Positions 1 through 7,752 of a stretch of DNA of 44,087 nt are shown piece after piece (position 1 is the first letter of the stretch; the number at the start of each line of letters is the position of its first letter). Location of the stretch: assembly GCA_002690925.1 (NCBI GenBank), contig NZGD01000037.1, positions 1-44,087 on the forward strand, given 5' to 3'. The position numbers and the translations under genes are program-made. The notes under the pieces are model-generated. The model ran no database searches and was not told where the DNA came from. It saw only the letters and a program-made list of their open reading frames with translations. This DNA comes from Rhodopirellula sp. (GTDB lineage: Bacteria; Planctomycetota; Planctomycetia; Pirellulales; Pirellulaceae).

Positions 1-2896
1 CGCCGCCCATGCCGCCGCCCATGCCGCCACCCATGCCGCCGCCCATGCCGCCGCCCATGCCGCCGCCGAGTTGCATGATGGGAACGACCAGGTCGCCAAC
101 TGGATAGACCTTGGTCACAAGATTTTCTTCAGCAGCCTCTTGGCTAGTGATTTGCATCACCTCATCTTTAATGACATACGTCAAGTCGAGGTCACGCAAC
201 ATGATTCGGAGGAATGATCGTAAGGTAACGTTCTTCAGTGTGATCGTGACTGGCTCCTCAGCTGAGAGGCCAATGTCCTCCAGTGCCTGATTGTCAATCA
301 CGATAGGGATATCGTGTGCTTCAGAAATCTGCGTGATCGCTTCACTCAGTGGCAACTCGATGAAGCTTTGAGATGTCTCGTCAGCAAGTGCGCTTTGGAT
401 CCGACGCTCAGTTTCATTGTCACCTACAAGCTCAATCGCTCCGTATTTCTCGAGACGACGTCGGCTCATTCGCTGCCACCAGTCTGAATCCGGGAACTGA
501 ACTGGTGGATCATCCACGAAAGGAATGTTCGCCTTCATCACAAGCGAGAACGCATCGACAAAGTTACGCCAACGCATTTCACGATAGCGGTTTGCTCGTG
601 CGTAGGTCTGTAGGCTCAAAGGAAACTCAGTAAAGTGGCGTCCTGAAGCTGAGTCGCGAATGATCGAATCACCAGCTATCTTCGCGAATTCGAGTGTTAC
701 TTCGCCGTCTGCTTCTTCATAACGTCCTTCAGCGATCAAAGCATTCATCTGCTGTGAGAGAACTTTGAGTTCGTCTTCGCGACGGAACGTTGCGGCTAAC
801 AATTGCTCTTGAGCTGTAGCTCCCTGTTTGATTTGTTCAAGATTTCGCTGACCTTCCATGTAGCCAGCTTCTAATCGACTGGCTACTTCGATCGAAGCAC
901 GCACTTGCGAAGCAAGCTCGACGCGAACTTCAGGATTGATGTCCGGAGCAGCTTCGATGTTGGCCAATAACGACTTCAATGCACCGGCGACGCCAATGGG
1001 GTCAGTTCGCAGCCTTCGGTTGGCTTCCCTCAGCTTGGCTCGGACTTCAGCACGAAGCCGACCCTCGGCTGCAGCCCGTTCGGCACGAACACGATTGAGC
1101 AAATCGCCTGTTTCTTCTTTTAACTCATCATCACCAGCTGGCATGTCGCCAAACAGCGAGCCGCTGTCCAGCGCGGGGGCCGGAGCGGGTGTGGATGGCT
1201 CGGGAGTAGGGGTCGCAGGCTTGGCTGCAGCACCTCCTCCAAACGGATTGTCATCGGCGAATATGTTGTTGCCTCCACCAGCAGCGGGGGCTGGGGGAGC
1301 AGGTTTTGCTGGAGCAGCATCCGGTGTCGCGGGAGCTGGGTCCCCACCGAATGGATTGTCACCTGCATCGGCCGGTGCATTTGGCTTATCGGTGTCGGCA
1401 GGAGCAGCCGGTTTTGTTGCAGTTCCACCAAAAGGATTTACATTCTCGTCACCAGGTTCCGAAGACGCCGGTGGATCACTGAACGGGTCATCGCCTGCTG
1501 GAGCGGGAGTCGCTGGCTTGGCTGCGGCGGAGTCGTCAGTGAATGGATCCGTATTGTCGGTTGCAAACGGATCATCCGTCTTGGCGTCTCCATCCTTTGG
1601 ATCATCAGCAGGAGTAGCAGCACCGAAAATGTCGTCCAAGGAACCTTGTGGGTTCTGTACGACCAAACGATTGGCGCTGATTCGCTCGAGGCTTTGTGCC
1701 TGAGGATTGGTGGGGTCTGCTTCCAAAGCACGCTGTGCGACGACTTTCGCACCTTTCTTGTTGCCCTGCTGCAGTGCCAGTTGGCCAGCTTGCACCAGAG
1801 AATCAGAGTGCATCGCCAAAACACGAGCGGTTTCTTCCAACAGGGGAGTGCCCGCGGTCGGCAGCATCAAGCCATCGTTGTACCGTGCCCGCTTCACAAG
1901 CCCCGGAAGGAAGCCAAAGAAATCATTACTCTCGGAAACATTCGCATCAGCGACGATTCTCACTTTCGAAGCAGTTGTCTGTCCAGAGAGTTCGAGTGAA
2001 CCTTCTGACAGGTGACCTGCAAAACTGCCCATCAGAATTGAATCACGATCCAACCGCAGGGGCGGCAAACGGTCAGATTGAACCATTTCCATACCCGCCA
2101 GCAAAGTTGCACTGTCAAGCCAAATGGGGGATGTGACAGCTGATTTTCCAACGCGGTCTGCGATAGCAGCCGGCATGTTCTCGGATGTGTTGCCGACGAT
2201 CCCAACCGTTCCACCAGTGTGATTGGCAAGGATTGCCATCATGCCCAGTTCAGTCGCTGGACCAATGGCGATGCTGTGAACGGCGATATGATCGGCACGC
2301 AATGCGTCCACCAATGCCCCGAAGCGAACCGGGTTATTGAGACCGTCAATTGAGGATCCATCACCGATATAGATGATTGATTTTGTACGGTTCTGAGGCT
2401 CGGTTGCCAGAACCGCTCGGACTGTTCCAATGGCGGATGCGAGGTTGGTGTTACCCAGAGGAAGACGCTTTCGCAGTCTCTGGATCGCTAGCTTCGTGCT
2501 GCTCGCCGGACCAAAGCTTTTGCTCATGTCTGTTGAACGGACATCGGCAGCATAGATGCGAACGCGGTCGCTGGGACGCAGCGAGTCGACGATCGCCTCA
2601 AGTGCTTCCAGAGAACCCGTGCGGAACTGTCCAACCTGGCTAGCAGAGGTGTCAACGATCACCACCACGTCAGCGGGTTGGGATTCACTGGCCTGCTGCA
2701 GTGTGCTGTCGGCTACTGGTTTTACGGATGCCGCAAAATAACCTTCACCCGTTTCGGCGTCGAAGGTTGAGATACGGACATTTGCCCCATCGGTGGCGAA
2801 AGCAGTGCTCGCTCCCATCGAAACCAAACAGGTCAAGATGGCAAAAGACTGAAGGCTTTTGAAGCGATTTGTGCGTGCGACGTGTCGCAATCCCAT
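1..2896 (-). CDS. Exported VWA-domain protein with Pro/Ala 'NPFG' linker and C-terminal STN/secretin-type domain (3' end outside window)
   Basis: The reading frame opens with ATG at 2896 and stays open to base 1, so about 965 codons are visible and the C-terminus is missing. Residues 1-34 look like a signal peptide ending in TAFA. A von Willebrand A domain follows (about 75-270) with an intact MIDAS start, D82-T-S84-A-S86, so metal-dependent ligand binding outside the cytoplasm is likely. About residues 420-585 form a Pro/Ala/Asp-rich linker with repeated NPFGG, DPFS and DDPF motifs. A helical, charged region runs to about 840. About 842-937 resemble the STN/secretin N-terminal fold (EPVTITLKNVTLRSFL, then DLTYVIKDEVMQIT and TKVYPVGDLV). 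The visible end is a run of Met-Gly-Gly-Gly repeats. STN domains occur in secretins and TonB receptors, but no beta-barrel region is visible. Function unknown; perhaps an envelope scaffold. The domain calls are by eye. Confidence 0.85.
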   Translation of the reverse strand, partial: MGLRHVARTNRFKSLQSFAILTCLVSMGASTAFATDGANVRISTFDAETGEGYFAASVKPVADSTLQQASESQPADVVVIVDTSASQVGQFRTGSLEALEAIVDSLRPSDRVRIYAADVRSTDMSKSFGPASSTKLAIQRLRKRLPLGNTNLASAIGTVRAVLATEPQNRTKSIIYIGDGSSIDGLNNPVRFGALVDALRADHIAVHSIAIGPATELGMMAILANHTGGTVGIVGNTSENMPAAIADRVGKSAVTSPIWLDSATLLAGMEMVQSDRLPPLRLDRDSILMGSFAGHLSEGSLELSGQTTASKVRIVADANVSESNDFFGFLPGLVKRARYNDGLMLPTAGTPLLEETARVLAMHSDSLVQAGQLALQQGNKKGAKVVAQRALEADPTNPQAQSLERISANRLVVQNPQGSLDDIFGAATPADDPKDGDAKTDDPFATDNTDPFTDDSAAAKPATPAPAGDDPFSDPPASSEPGDENVNPFGGTATKPAAPADTDKPNAPADAGDNPFGGDPAPATPDAAPAKPAPPAPAAGGGNNIFADDNPFGGGAAAKPATPTPEPSTPAPAPALDSGSLFGDMPAGDDELKEETGDLLNRVRAERAAAEGRLRAEVRAKLREANRRLRTDPIGVAGALKSLLANIEAAPDINPEVRVELASQVRASIEVASRLEAGYMEGQRNLEQIKQGATAQEQLLAATFRREDELKVLSQQMNALIAEGRYEEADGEVTLEFAKIAGDSIIRDSASGRHFTEFPLSLQTYARANRYREMRWRNFVDAFSLVMKANIPFVDDPPVQFPDSDWWQRMSRRRLEKYGAIELVGDNETERRIQSALADETSQSFIELPLSEAITQISEAHDIPIVIDNQALEDIGLSAEEPVTITLKNVTLRSFLRIMLRDLDLTYVIKDEVMQITSQEAAEENLVTKVYPVGDLVVPIMQLGGGMGGGMGGGMGGGMGGGMGG

Positions 2897-3675
2897 TTGA
2901 AATATCTCCGCTTTTAGCATTGAACGCTCGGTGCGTGCCTCGGGTTATCCGAGATCTGAATGGCATGCATGCGACAGTTTTCTGCCGTTTGAATACCAGT
3001 CCAGTCGTAAATCGTTTGAAAAGCAGTACGAAACGACTCTGACGTAGAGTCTATTCCCGCTCCGCGGCGTCTGCCACGAAAAAACAAGCCTTTCCTAAGC
3101 TCCCTAACCGGTTGATTCCGATTGTAGGTGTTGCAATTTGCAACAACTGCTGCATCTTGCAACATCCAAGTAGCCCTCAATTGCCTTTCGGACGCTTGCC
3201 GGGCAGAGTGTTGCGAGTTCCGTGCCAATCGGACGGATTCTGCAAAATGATCGGGTAACGTTCCGATTACAGGTAAGTTGCTGTCTGAAGGTATGCAGGA
3301 ACCAACCGATATTGTTTGCCACAAATGAGCTGCTTCGCTAGCCGCTACCCTGCGCTGCCGCTCCTGCGGCATTCCTTCTTTGTCGTTTGCAAGGAGGCCC
3401 GACTTGCTTGCCGGGGGCGTTCCGAGACTTTCCAGCAAGGTTGCTGTGGGCCGTGCCAGATCGCAGCGAAGCAAGTCATCCCGGTGGATTCCACTCAATG
3501 GAGAGTTTTGGGGGAGATTCTGCCACGAAAAATGGTTGATAAGTTGCCCCATGACTCGGTCCCAGCCGAATGACGCATCCAAAGTACGGCAGTCGATCCT
3601 GGTAATTTGACAGCTCTGGATGCTCATCCGTTAGCAGTTCCGAGTATTTGTGTCTCTGGTATCAGTCCAACTGGA
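2897..3675. other. Long intergenic region between csrA and the VWA/STN gene
   Basis: About 780 bases lie between the csrA stop and the start of the VWA/STN gene, both on the minus strand. I see no convincing gene; a 237-codon minus-strand frame (2914-3627) has Cys/Arg/Ser-rich composition and no recognisable motif. The stretch holds a 17-base palindrome with an extra half-site (3129-3164) and two copies of TCTGCCACGAAAAA (3070-3083 and 3519-3532). It probably contains the promoter of the downstream gene, but I cannot place -10 and -35 boxes. Confidence 0.5.
3129..3164. promoter_or_regulatory. Palindrome TGTTGCAA-T-TTGCAACA plus a third half-site
   Basis: Two perfectly inverted 8-base arms (3129-3136 and 3138-3145) flank a single T, and a third copy of TTGCAACA sits 19 bases further on (3157-3164). 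This spacing and symmetry suit a dimeric transcription-factor operator about 230-270 bases upstream of the VWA/STN start. The related 10-base palindrome TGTTGCAACA occurs at 10680-10689, at the 5' end of the Gfo/Idh gene. No regulator is identified. Confidence 0.3.
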
Positions 3676-3903
3676 TCAGTCGTGTGCCGGTGGATCAATG
3701 TCTTTGGTAGCGCCGGAACCGGTTTGCGTTGCGCGGCGATTTTCCCGCTGAATGGCGTCATAGACCTCTTGCCTGTGCACCGGAATCGACTGTGGCGCTT
3801 CGATACCGAGGCGAACCTTGTCGCCGCGGATGTCAACGATGGTGACCACGACATCATCGCCGATCATGATGCTTTCGTCGCGGTGTCGTGAAAGGACTAA
3901 CAT
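3676..3903 (-). CDS. csrA: Carbon storage regulator CsrA (RNA-binding translational regulator)
   Basis: This 75-residue protein has the CsrA hallmark [20 protein letters not shown] and the following VRLGIEAP segment, so identity is clear. CsrA is a small homodimer that binds GGA motifs in mRNA leaders and blocks or stabilises transcripts. The core ends near residue 55, and the last 20 residues ([20 protein letters not shown]) extend beyond the usual 60-65 residue length. The start has a good ribosome site, GAGGAACC, which itself contains GGA, a possible self-binding site. It lies last in the order flgL-fliW-csrA, the arrangement in which FliW sequesters CsrA until flagellin is exported. A strong hairpin lies just upstream. 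Confidence 0.97.
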   Translation of the reverse strand: MLVLSRHRDESIMIGDDVVVTIVDIRGDKVRLGIEAPQSIPVHRQEVYDAIQRENRRATQTGSGATKDIDPPAHD

Positions 3904-3927
3904 TGGTTCCTCGTGTGGTGCACTTGA

Positions 3928-3962
3928 GGAGGTTGGTTGGTGGAAACAGACCGACCACCTCC
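3928..3962 (-). promoter_or_regulatory. Strong stem-loop in the csrA leader
   Basis: GGAGG-T-TGGTTGGT (3928-3941) pairs with ACCGACCACCTCC (3950-3962) in a 13-bp stem with one bulged T and one G.U pair in the minus-strand RNA; the loop is 8 bases. It ends about 25 bases before the csrA ATG, between fliW and csrA. It lacks a following U-tract, so it is not a standard terminator. A role in csrA autoregulation or in separating fliW and csrA expression is plausible but inferred. Confidence 0.5.
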
Positions 3963-4106
3963 GGAATCCGCTGTCCTAGCGGCAGAAAGTCGTCGTCAGA
4001 AGTAGAAATCGGCCGTGTTACGGTCGGAGTTGAGATAGAGTCTCAGAAGGTCCGTACGTACCGGTCGTGCGGATTCGCCACGTTGGGTTTAAGACTACCG
4101 TGTGGA

Positions 4107-4571
4107 CTAGGCAGCTTGGCGTGCAGCCTCGGCCACGGAGACTTGGTGCGATGCAGATGTCATCGGAATTGCTTTTTGAATGGGTTGCTCATCGCCGGTG
4201 ATGACTTGGCAGCCGAGTCTGCGATTCAGATTTAGCAACAGAGGCGAGCGGAGGTTTGTGGTCAGACGTCCGACATGACCGGCTACGGTGGTCAAAATGT
4301 ACAGTTCAGCGTCAGGCTGCATATGCAGGCAAGATAGATCCCGACGACTGACATGAACCCGGTAATCGTTAAAAAAGGCACGGGGACTGATGAGCCCCAG
4401 CGCTCGGTCACCTCGTGAAGCGCTCTGTAGCCATGCAACCGCCGGATTGTCCGGATCTGGTAAGAGTGCCCATTGCCGAAGACTTTCCATCCCAATCAGA
4501 CCTTGGGGAAATAGAAAGAGCTGGTCCGGGTTGAGTTCCAAAGTGCCAAAACGTTGCGTGTCGATTCGCAT
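4107..4571 (-). CDS. fliW: Flagellar assembly factor FliW, CsrA antagonist
   Basis: The protein (154 residues from the ATG at 4571) shows the FliW pattern: an opening [28 protein letters not shown], a central VAWLQS segment and a closing [19 protein letters not shown]. FliW binds flagellin and also binds CsrA non-competitively, so free flagellin controls CsrA activity. A GTG four codons upstream (4583) is in frame, but the ATG has GGTGG at suitable spacing and gives the usual family N-terminus MRIDT. The last 25 residues (Ala/Ser/Gln-rich) are an unconserved tail. It lies between flgL (about 120 bases upstream) and csrA (about 200 bases downstream) on the same strand. Confidence 0.95.
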   Translation of the reverse strand: MRIDTQRFGTLELNPDQLFLFPQGLIGMESLRQWALLPDPDNPAVAWLQSASRGDRALGLISPRAFFNDYRVHVSRRDLSCLHMQPDAELYILTTVAGHVGRLTTNLRSPLLLNLNRRLGCQVITGDEQPIQKAIPMTSASHQVSVAEAARQAA

Positions 4572-4691
4572 GGCATGTACCACCGAGATTTACAGGGTTC
4601 TTTTAATTTCTCGAAACAGCAGCGACACCGGCCGAGAAAACAATCCTCATTTTCGGTATCGGCGCAATGAGCGTCAGAATCGACAAATTTG

Positions 4692-6647
4692 CTACAGGAA
4701 ATTTAGGACTGTCATTTGCGATGTTTTACCAATCAGACGCATCGACGCCTCAAGTGCCAGTTGTCTTTGACTCATATCGCTGACCACCGTCGCCAGATCA
4801 GCATCAATTTCATCGCTAAGTTGACTCTTCATCGAAATTAAGCGACTTTCGGCAACATCCGAGAGTTGCTGTGCGTTGCGACTCCAGACACCCACACGCC
4901 CTCGAGCACGGCTGCCCCGGTCTAAGTCGAGGTCTAATGTCGCTTGAAGGCGGGCGATCTCCGGAATATCGCCTGATTTAACGGCCGTGCGTAGTCGCAG
5001 AAGGGTGTCAAGCGTGCCACCTGCATCACGCGTGTGGAAGTCGCTACCAATGATCGTGTCCACTGGGCCAATCACAGACCCCACGTTGTCAGCCCCGTCT
5101 TCTCCAATCCATCCCAAACGCAGACCGGCATTACTGCTTCCTACTCTGCGAATTGCTAATGATCCTGCACTAGGAGGAGCCGTCAGTTGGAGACCATTAC
5201 CGTACTCATTCAAGTCTACCAACACGCGAGACGTATCTTGATTCGAAGGATGATTCCGGATCAAGCTGATCACGTCGCCAATCGTCGTGGCCCCCTCAAG
5301 ATTCAGATCCAATTGCACACCGTCCGGGCGGAGGATCGATATTTCTGGCGAGTCAGGATTCAAGGCGATGCCTTGCCCGCTTCCGAGGTCCGACAACAGC
5401 GTTTGTTCAGTAGCTGTGCGGATTCCGAGCAGGGTCGCCGCATCCCCACCATTTTCGCCCACGGAATAATCAGATCCACTTTTCAGTGAACGGAGCTGGA
5501 TTCGGCCTTCGTTACCTTTTAGCTCGGCTCGTATGTCAGCCCCGCTCCGGTTGATAGCAATCAGGGCGTCGGAGACGGTTTTAGCAGCCGTAAGGTCGAC
5601 GACGAAGATTTCGCCATCCTGGATGATTTGGAGTCCATCGGAGAGATCGATTCCGTCCCCGCCATTCAAGTCGGAAATCGAAGTTTGCCCCGTCACGGCA
5701 GGTGCGATGCCGGAACCGATCAGCGGTGGTGGATTCATGCCAGAGCGGTTAAGAATCGCCAGCTGATCCGCCATTTCGGAACCCTCGGCATCGGCCAGGG
5801 CCAAGGTGCCAGCGAGACCGTCGACGTATTCGACGCGAATTCCATCCGCCGTCAAAGAGGCGGCAAGAGTTCTTCCATCGACAAGGGTACCTGATATCAA
5901 CGTCACCACATCCCCCATGGTGGTCGCTGCGCTAAGGTCCAAGTCGTACCAATCTCCACCACCGGAAACGCGTATCAGGCCGGGGGTGATTCCGTCGCCG
6001 TATCTCATGTCGACCAAGCGTGTCTCTGCGTTCACACCCGCTTGGAGTTGCTGCCCTTCATGAAAGACTGCCAATGCTCCTAAGGCTTGATTTGCGTTGA
6101 GATTGAGGATACTCGTCTCACCGCCGCCGAGGTCGGTACGGGCGATGGCTTCTGCGCCGCTGTACAAAATTTTGTCATCAACACGAGAGAAAGCATCTCG
6201 TGAGTTGAGAAATCCACCCAACAGTTGATGATCGCGATACATTGCATTACCCGAGGCAAAAACCGTATTGATGGTTTCATCAATCGTGGCTGCAAATGCA
6301 GCTCTTTGGTCCTCTGAAATGACATTCTGGGCCGATTCGGTTGCCACTGCCCTCGCTTCGATCAATGCATTGTCGACGCGTGATAATGAGCTGTCTGTCG
6401 ACTGGTAAAAGTTGAGCGACGAAGCCGCATTGCGACTTATTTGTGTCGCACGATCAATTCCACGATGTAGACCGATGGCACGACTTGCCGCTGCCGGATC
6501 ATCTGACAGGCGAAGCACACGTTTACCGGTGCTCAGTTGGTCATATTGTTTCTGCAACGCGACCTGATCTGCATTGAGTTGAAAGAGCAGACGCTGATTG
6601 CTCAGCGGAAAGCTGGTTCGAACGGTCGTAACTGGCAGAACTGGCAT
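4692..6647 (-). CDS. flgL: Flagellar hook-filament junction protein FlgL with three inserted repeats
   Basis: FlgL (HAP3) joins hook to filament outside the cell. The N-terminal helices (about 10-145, with QLSTGKRVLRLSDDPAAASRAIGL) and C-terminal helices (about 575-651, ending SQMTVLNFL) match the flagellin/FlgL D0-D1 coiled-coil core. At 651 residues it is about twice the size of E. coli FlgL (317). The extra length is a central region of about 110-residue repeats, each with a GxGI header and a flagellin-hook-IN-like segment: DLSAATTMGDVVTLI (about 237-251), DLTAAKTVSDALIAI (351-365) and NLEGATTIGDVISLI (449-463). These would form surface-exposed domains at the junction. The ATG at 6647 is about 50 bases downstream of a likely sigma-28 promoter. 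Confidence 0.93.
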   Translation of the reverse strand: MPVLPVTTVRTSFPLSNQRLLFQLNADQVALQKQYDQLSTGKRVLRLSDDPAAASRAIGLHRGIDRATQISRNAASSLNFYQSTDSSLSRVDNALIEARAVATESAQNVISEDQRAAFAATIDETINTVFASGNAMYRDHQLLGGFLNSRDAFSRVDDKILYSGAEAIARTDLGGGETSILNLNANQALGALAVFHEGQQLQAGVNAETRLVDMRYGDGITPGLIRVSGGGDWYDLDLSAATTMGDVVTLISGTLVDGRTLAASLTADGIRVEYVDGLAGTLALADAEGSEMADQLAILNRSGMNPPPLIGSGIAPAVTGQTSISDLNGGDGIDLSDGLQIIQDGEIFVVDLTAAKTVSDALIAINRSGADIRAELKGNEGRIQLRSLKSGSDYSVGENGGDAATLLGIRTATEQTLLSDLGSGQGIALNPDSPEISILRPDGVQLDLNLEGATTIGDVISLIRNHPSNQDTSRVLVDLNEYGNGLQLTAPPSAGSLAIRRVGSSNAGLRLGWIGEDGADNVGSVIGPVDTIIGSDFHTRDAGGTLDTLLRLRTAVKSGDIPEIARLQATLDLDLDRGSRARGRVGVWSRNAQQLSDVAESRLISMKSQLSDEIDADLATVVSDMSQRQLALEASMRLIGKTSQMTVLNFL

Positions 6648-6704
6648 TTCGCAGGACCTTCAAGCGCAGCGGACAAGAACGCCCGCAAGAGCGGACCCTA
6701 TTGG

Positions 6705-6732
6705 ATATCGGCATCCGTACGTGGAGGCTCTA
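6705..6732 (-). promoter_or_regulatory. Candidate sigma-28 (FliA-type) promoter for flgL
   Basis: On the minus strand, TAGA (6732-6729) is followed after 16 bases by GCCGATAT (6712-6705). The flagellar sigma-28 consensus is TAAA-N15-GCCGATAA, so the -10 element matches 7 of 8 and the -35 element 3 of 4 with one extra spacer base. The predicted start of transcription would leave a leader of about 50 bases before the flgL ATG. This is a match by eye; no experimental support. Confidence 0.45.
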
Positions 6733-6840
6733 GGAATTACTGATACGACCCCTAGATTTGGATTTCATCTCGCTTGCTTGCAAGCAGTTGATAAGATTTG
6801 CTTAAGATTTGCTCGACCTTCATCATTGATTGCGAGATCT

Positions 6841-7473
6841 ATGATTTTTATTGGAACTGTCAACCTGACCCGTACTCGTGACGAGGGCAACTTTCTTTGT
6901 CCCGCGTGCGGAGTTTCACAGGGCTTCCGACTAAGGGCAACAAGAGCATGGCTGACGATCTATTTTATTCCTATGATCCCTGTCGGTAATCATGAGTTCT
7001 TCGTCCAGTGCGATCACTGCAAAGCGAATTGGGACCCATCTGTGCTTGAACTGGATCATTTGCACCCTTCTGAGGTCGCAGAGGAACAGTTCTGTAGAGA
7101 AGCCGTGAGGTCCGCTGTACTAGTGGTGCTAGCCGACAATCAGATCACTGAGAATGAGATTAAGTGCCTGCAGACGATCGCTTCGCAGCTGATGAAACGT
7201 CCGGTCGACCGTGAAGAGTTGGGGCAGGTTTGCTCCAGCGCTCAACAGCATCGAATTGAACCAGCGAATTATGTACTGACAGTGTCCAGAGCTTGGAATC
7301 AGAAACAGCGTGTACGTGCGCTGCAGGCGATGTTCTTGGCGGCTGCCGCAGACGGCCCCTTGGGAGAGTTACAGCTTGGGATTCTGGCGAGGATGCAGGA
7401 ACTCTTTGATTTGACCGATGCCGAATATCATCGAGCCATCGAAGAAGCTATCGAACCGGCTACCGAGTCCTAA
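6841..7473 (+). CDS. Zinc-ribbon protein with TerB-like C-terminal domain
   Basis: Starting at ATG 6841 the product is 210 residues. Two CxxC pairs, C20-P-A-C23 and C57-D-H-C60, flank a hydrophobic, aromatic stretch (AWLTIYFIPMIPVG) and should form a zinc ribbon. The C-terminal half (about 80-205) is all helical with two acidic repeats, VVLADNQITENE and AAAADGPLGELQ, which resemble the metal-binding loops of TerB-family (tellurite-resistance) domains. Such ribbon-plus-TerB proteins are frequent in planctomycetes, but their role is unknown. The frame extends upstream into the region opposite flgL; I prefer 6841 because the family-like N-terminus MIFIGTVNL begins there. It is divergent from flgL and stands alone. 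Confidence 0.75.
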   Translation: MIFIGTVNLTRTRDEGNFLCPACGVSQGFRLRATRAWLTIYFIPMIPVGNHEFFVQCDHCKANWDPSVLELDHLHPSEVAEEQFCREAVRSAVLVVLADNQITENEIKCLQTIASQLMKRPVDREELGQVCSSAQQHRIEPANYVLTVSRAWNQKQRVRALQAMFLAAAADGPLGELQLGILARMQELFDLTDAEYHRAIEEAIEPATES

Positions 7474-7752
7474 TCAGCCGCGTGGTGATCAAACGCTTGG
7501 TCGGTACGGGGCTGGTGTGGTACGGGGCTGGTGTGGTACGGGGCTGGTGTGGTACGGGGCTGATGTGGTACGGGGCTGGTGTTCGGTACACTCCAGATTG
7601 CCTGTTTTTCACATCGTTTAGCTGCCGGCTGCTAGGTGCAACTTACCATTGCGTTTGATGTTGGGGTTCCAATTTTTGTTTTTCGGCCAGAATGCGGTAC
7701 CAAGTGACATGACGCCACATCTTGTTGACCTTATGCCTATGCCTGGTTCAGC
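7474..7752. other. Intergenic region with a tandem repeat
   Basis: This 279-base gap lies between the convergent TerB-like gene and the gene ending at 7753. Its main content is the 16-bp tandem repeat at 7503-7582. The rest (7583-7752) shows no gene and no clear terminator. Confidence 0.5.
7503..7582. repeat. Tandem repeat, 5 copies of the 16-bp unit GGTACGGGGCTGGTGT
   Basis: Five head-to-tail 16-bp units; four are identical and the fourth has one G-to-A change (GATGT for GGTGT). The unit length is not a multiple of three and the array begins 29 bases after the TerB-like stop codon, so it is non-coding in context. Near-perfect identity suggests recent expansion by slippage or conversion. Confidence 0.95.

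Noticed and set aside
1..66. Repeats of GCCGCCCAT at the left edge, possible satellite or CRISPR
   Set aside because: They are in frame with the VWA/STN gene and encode Met-Gly-Gly-Gly repeats; there are no spacers.
936..1703. A 255-codon plus-strand frame rich in Ala, Gly and Ser
   Set aside because: It is the antisense shadow of the Pro/Ala/Asp-rich linker of the VWA/STN protein, whose frame is supported by real domains.
2914..3627. A 237-codon minus-strand reading frame between csrA and the VWA/STN gene
   Set aside because: Composition rich in Cys, Arg, Ser and His, with no domain-like pattern or ribosome site; looks like a chance open frame. A homology search could reverse this.
7503..7582. 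CRISPR array
   Set aside because: The units are contiguous without spacers and only 16 bp long, so this is a simple tandem repeat.
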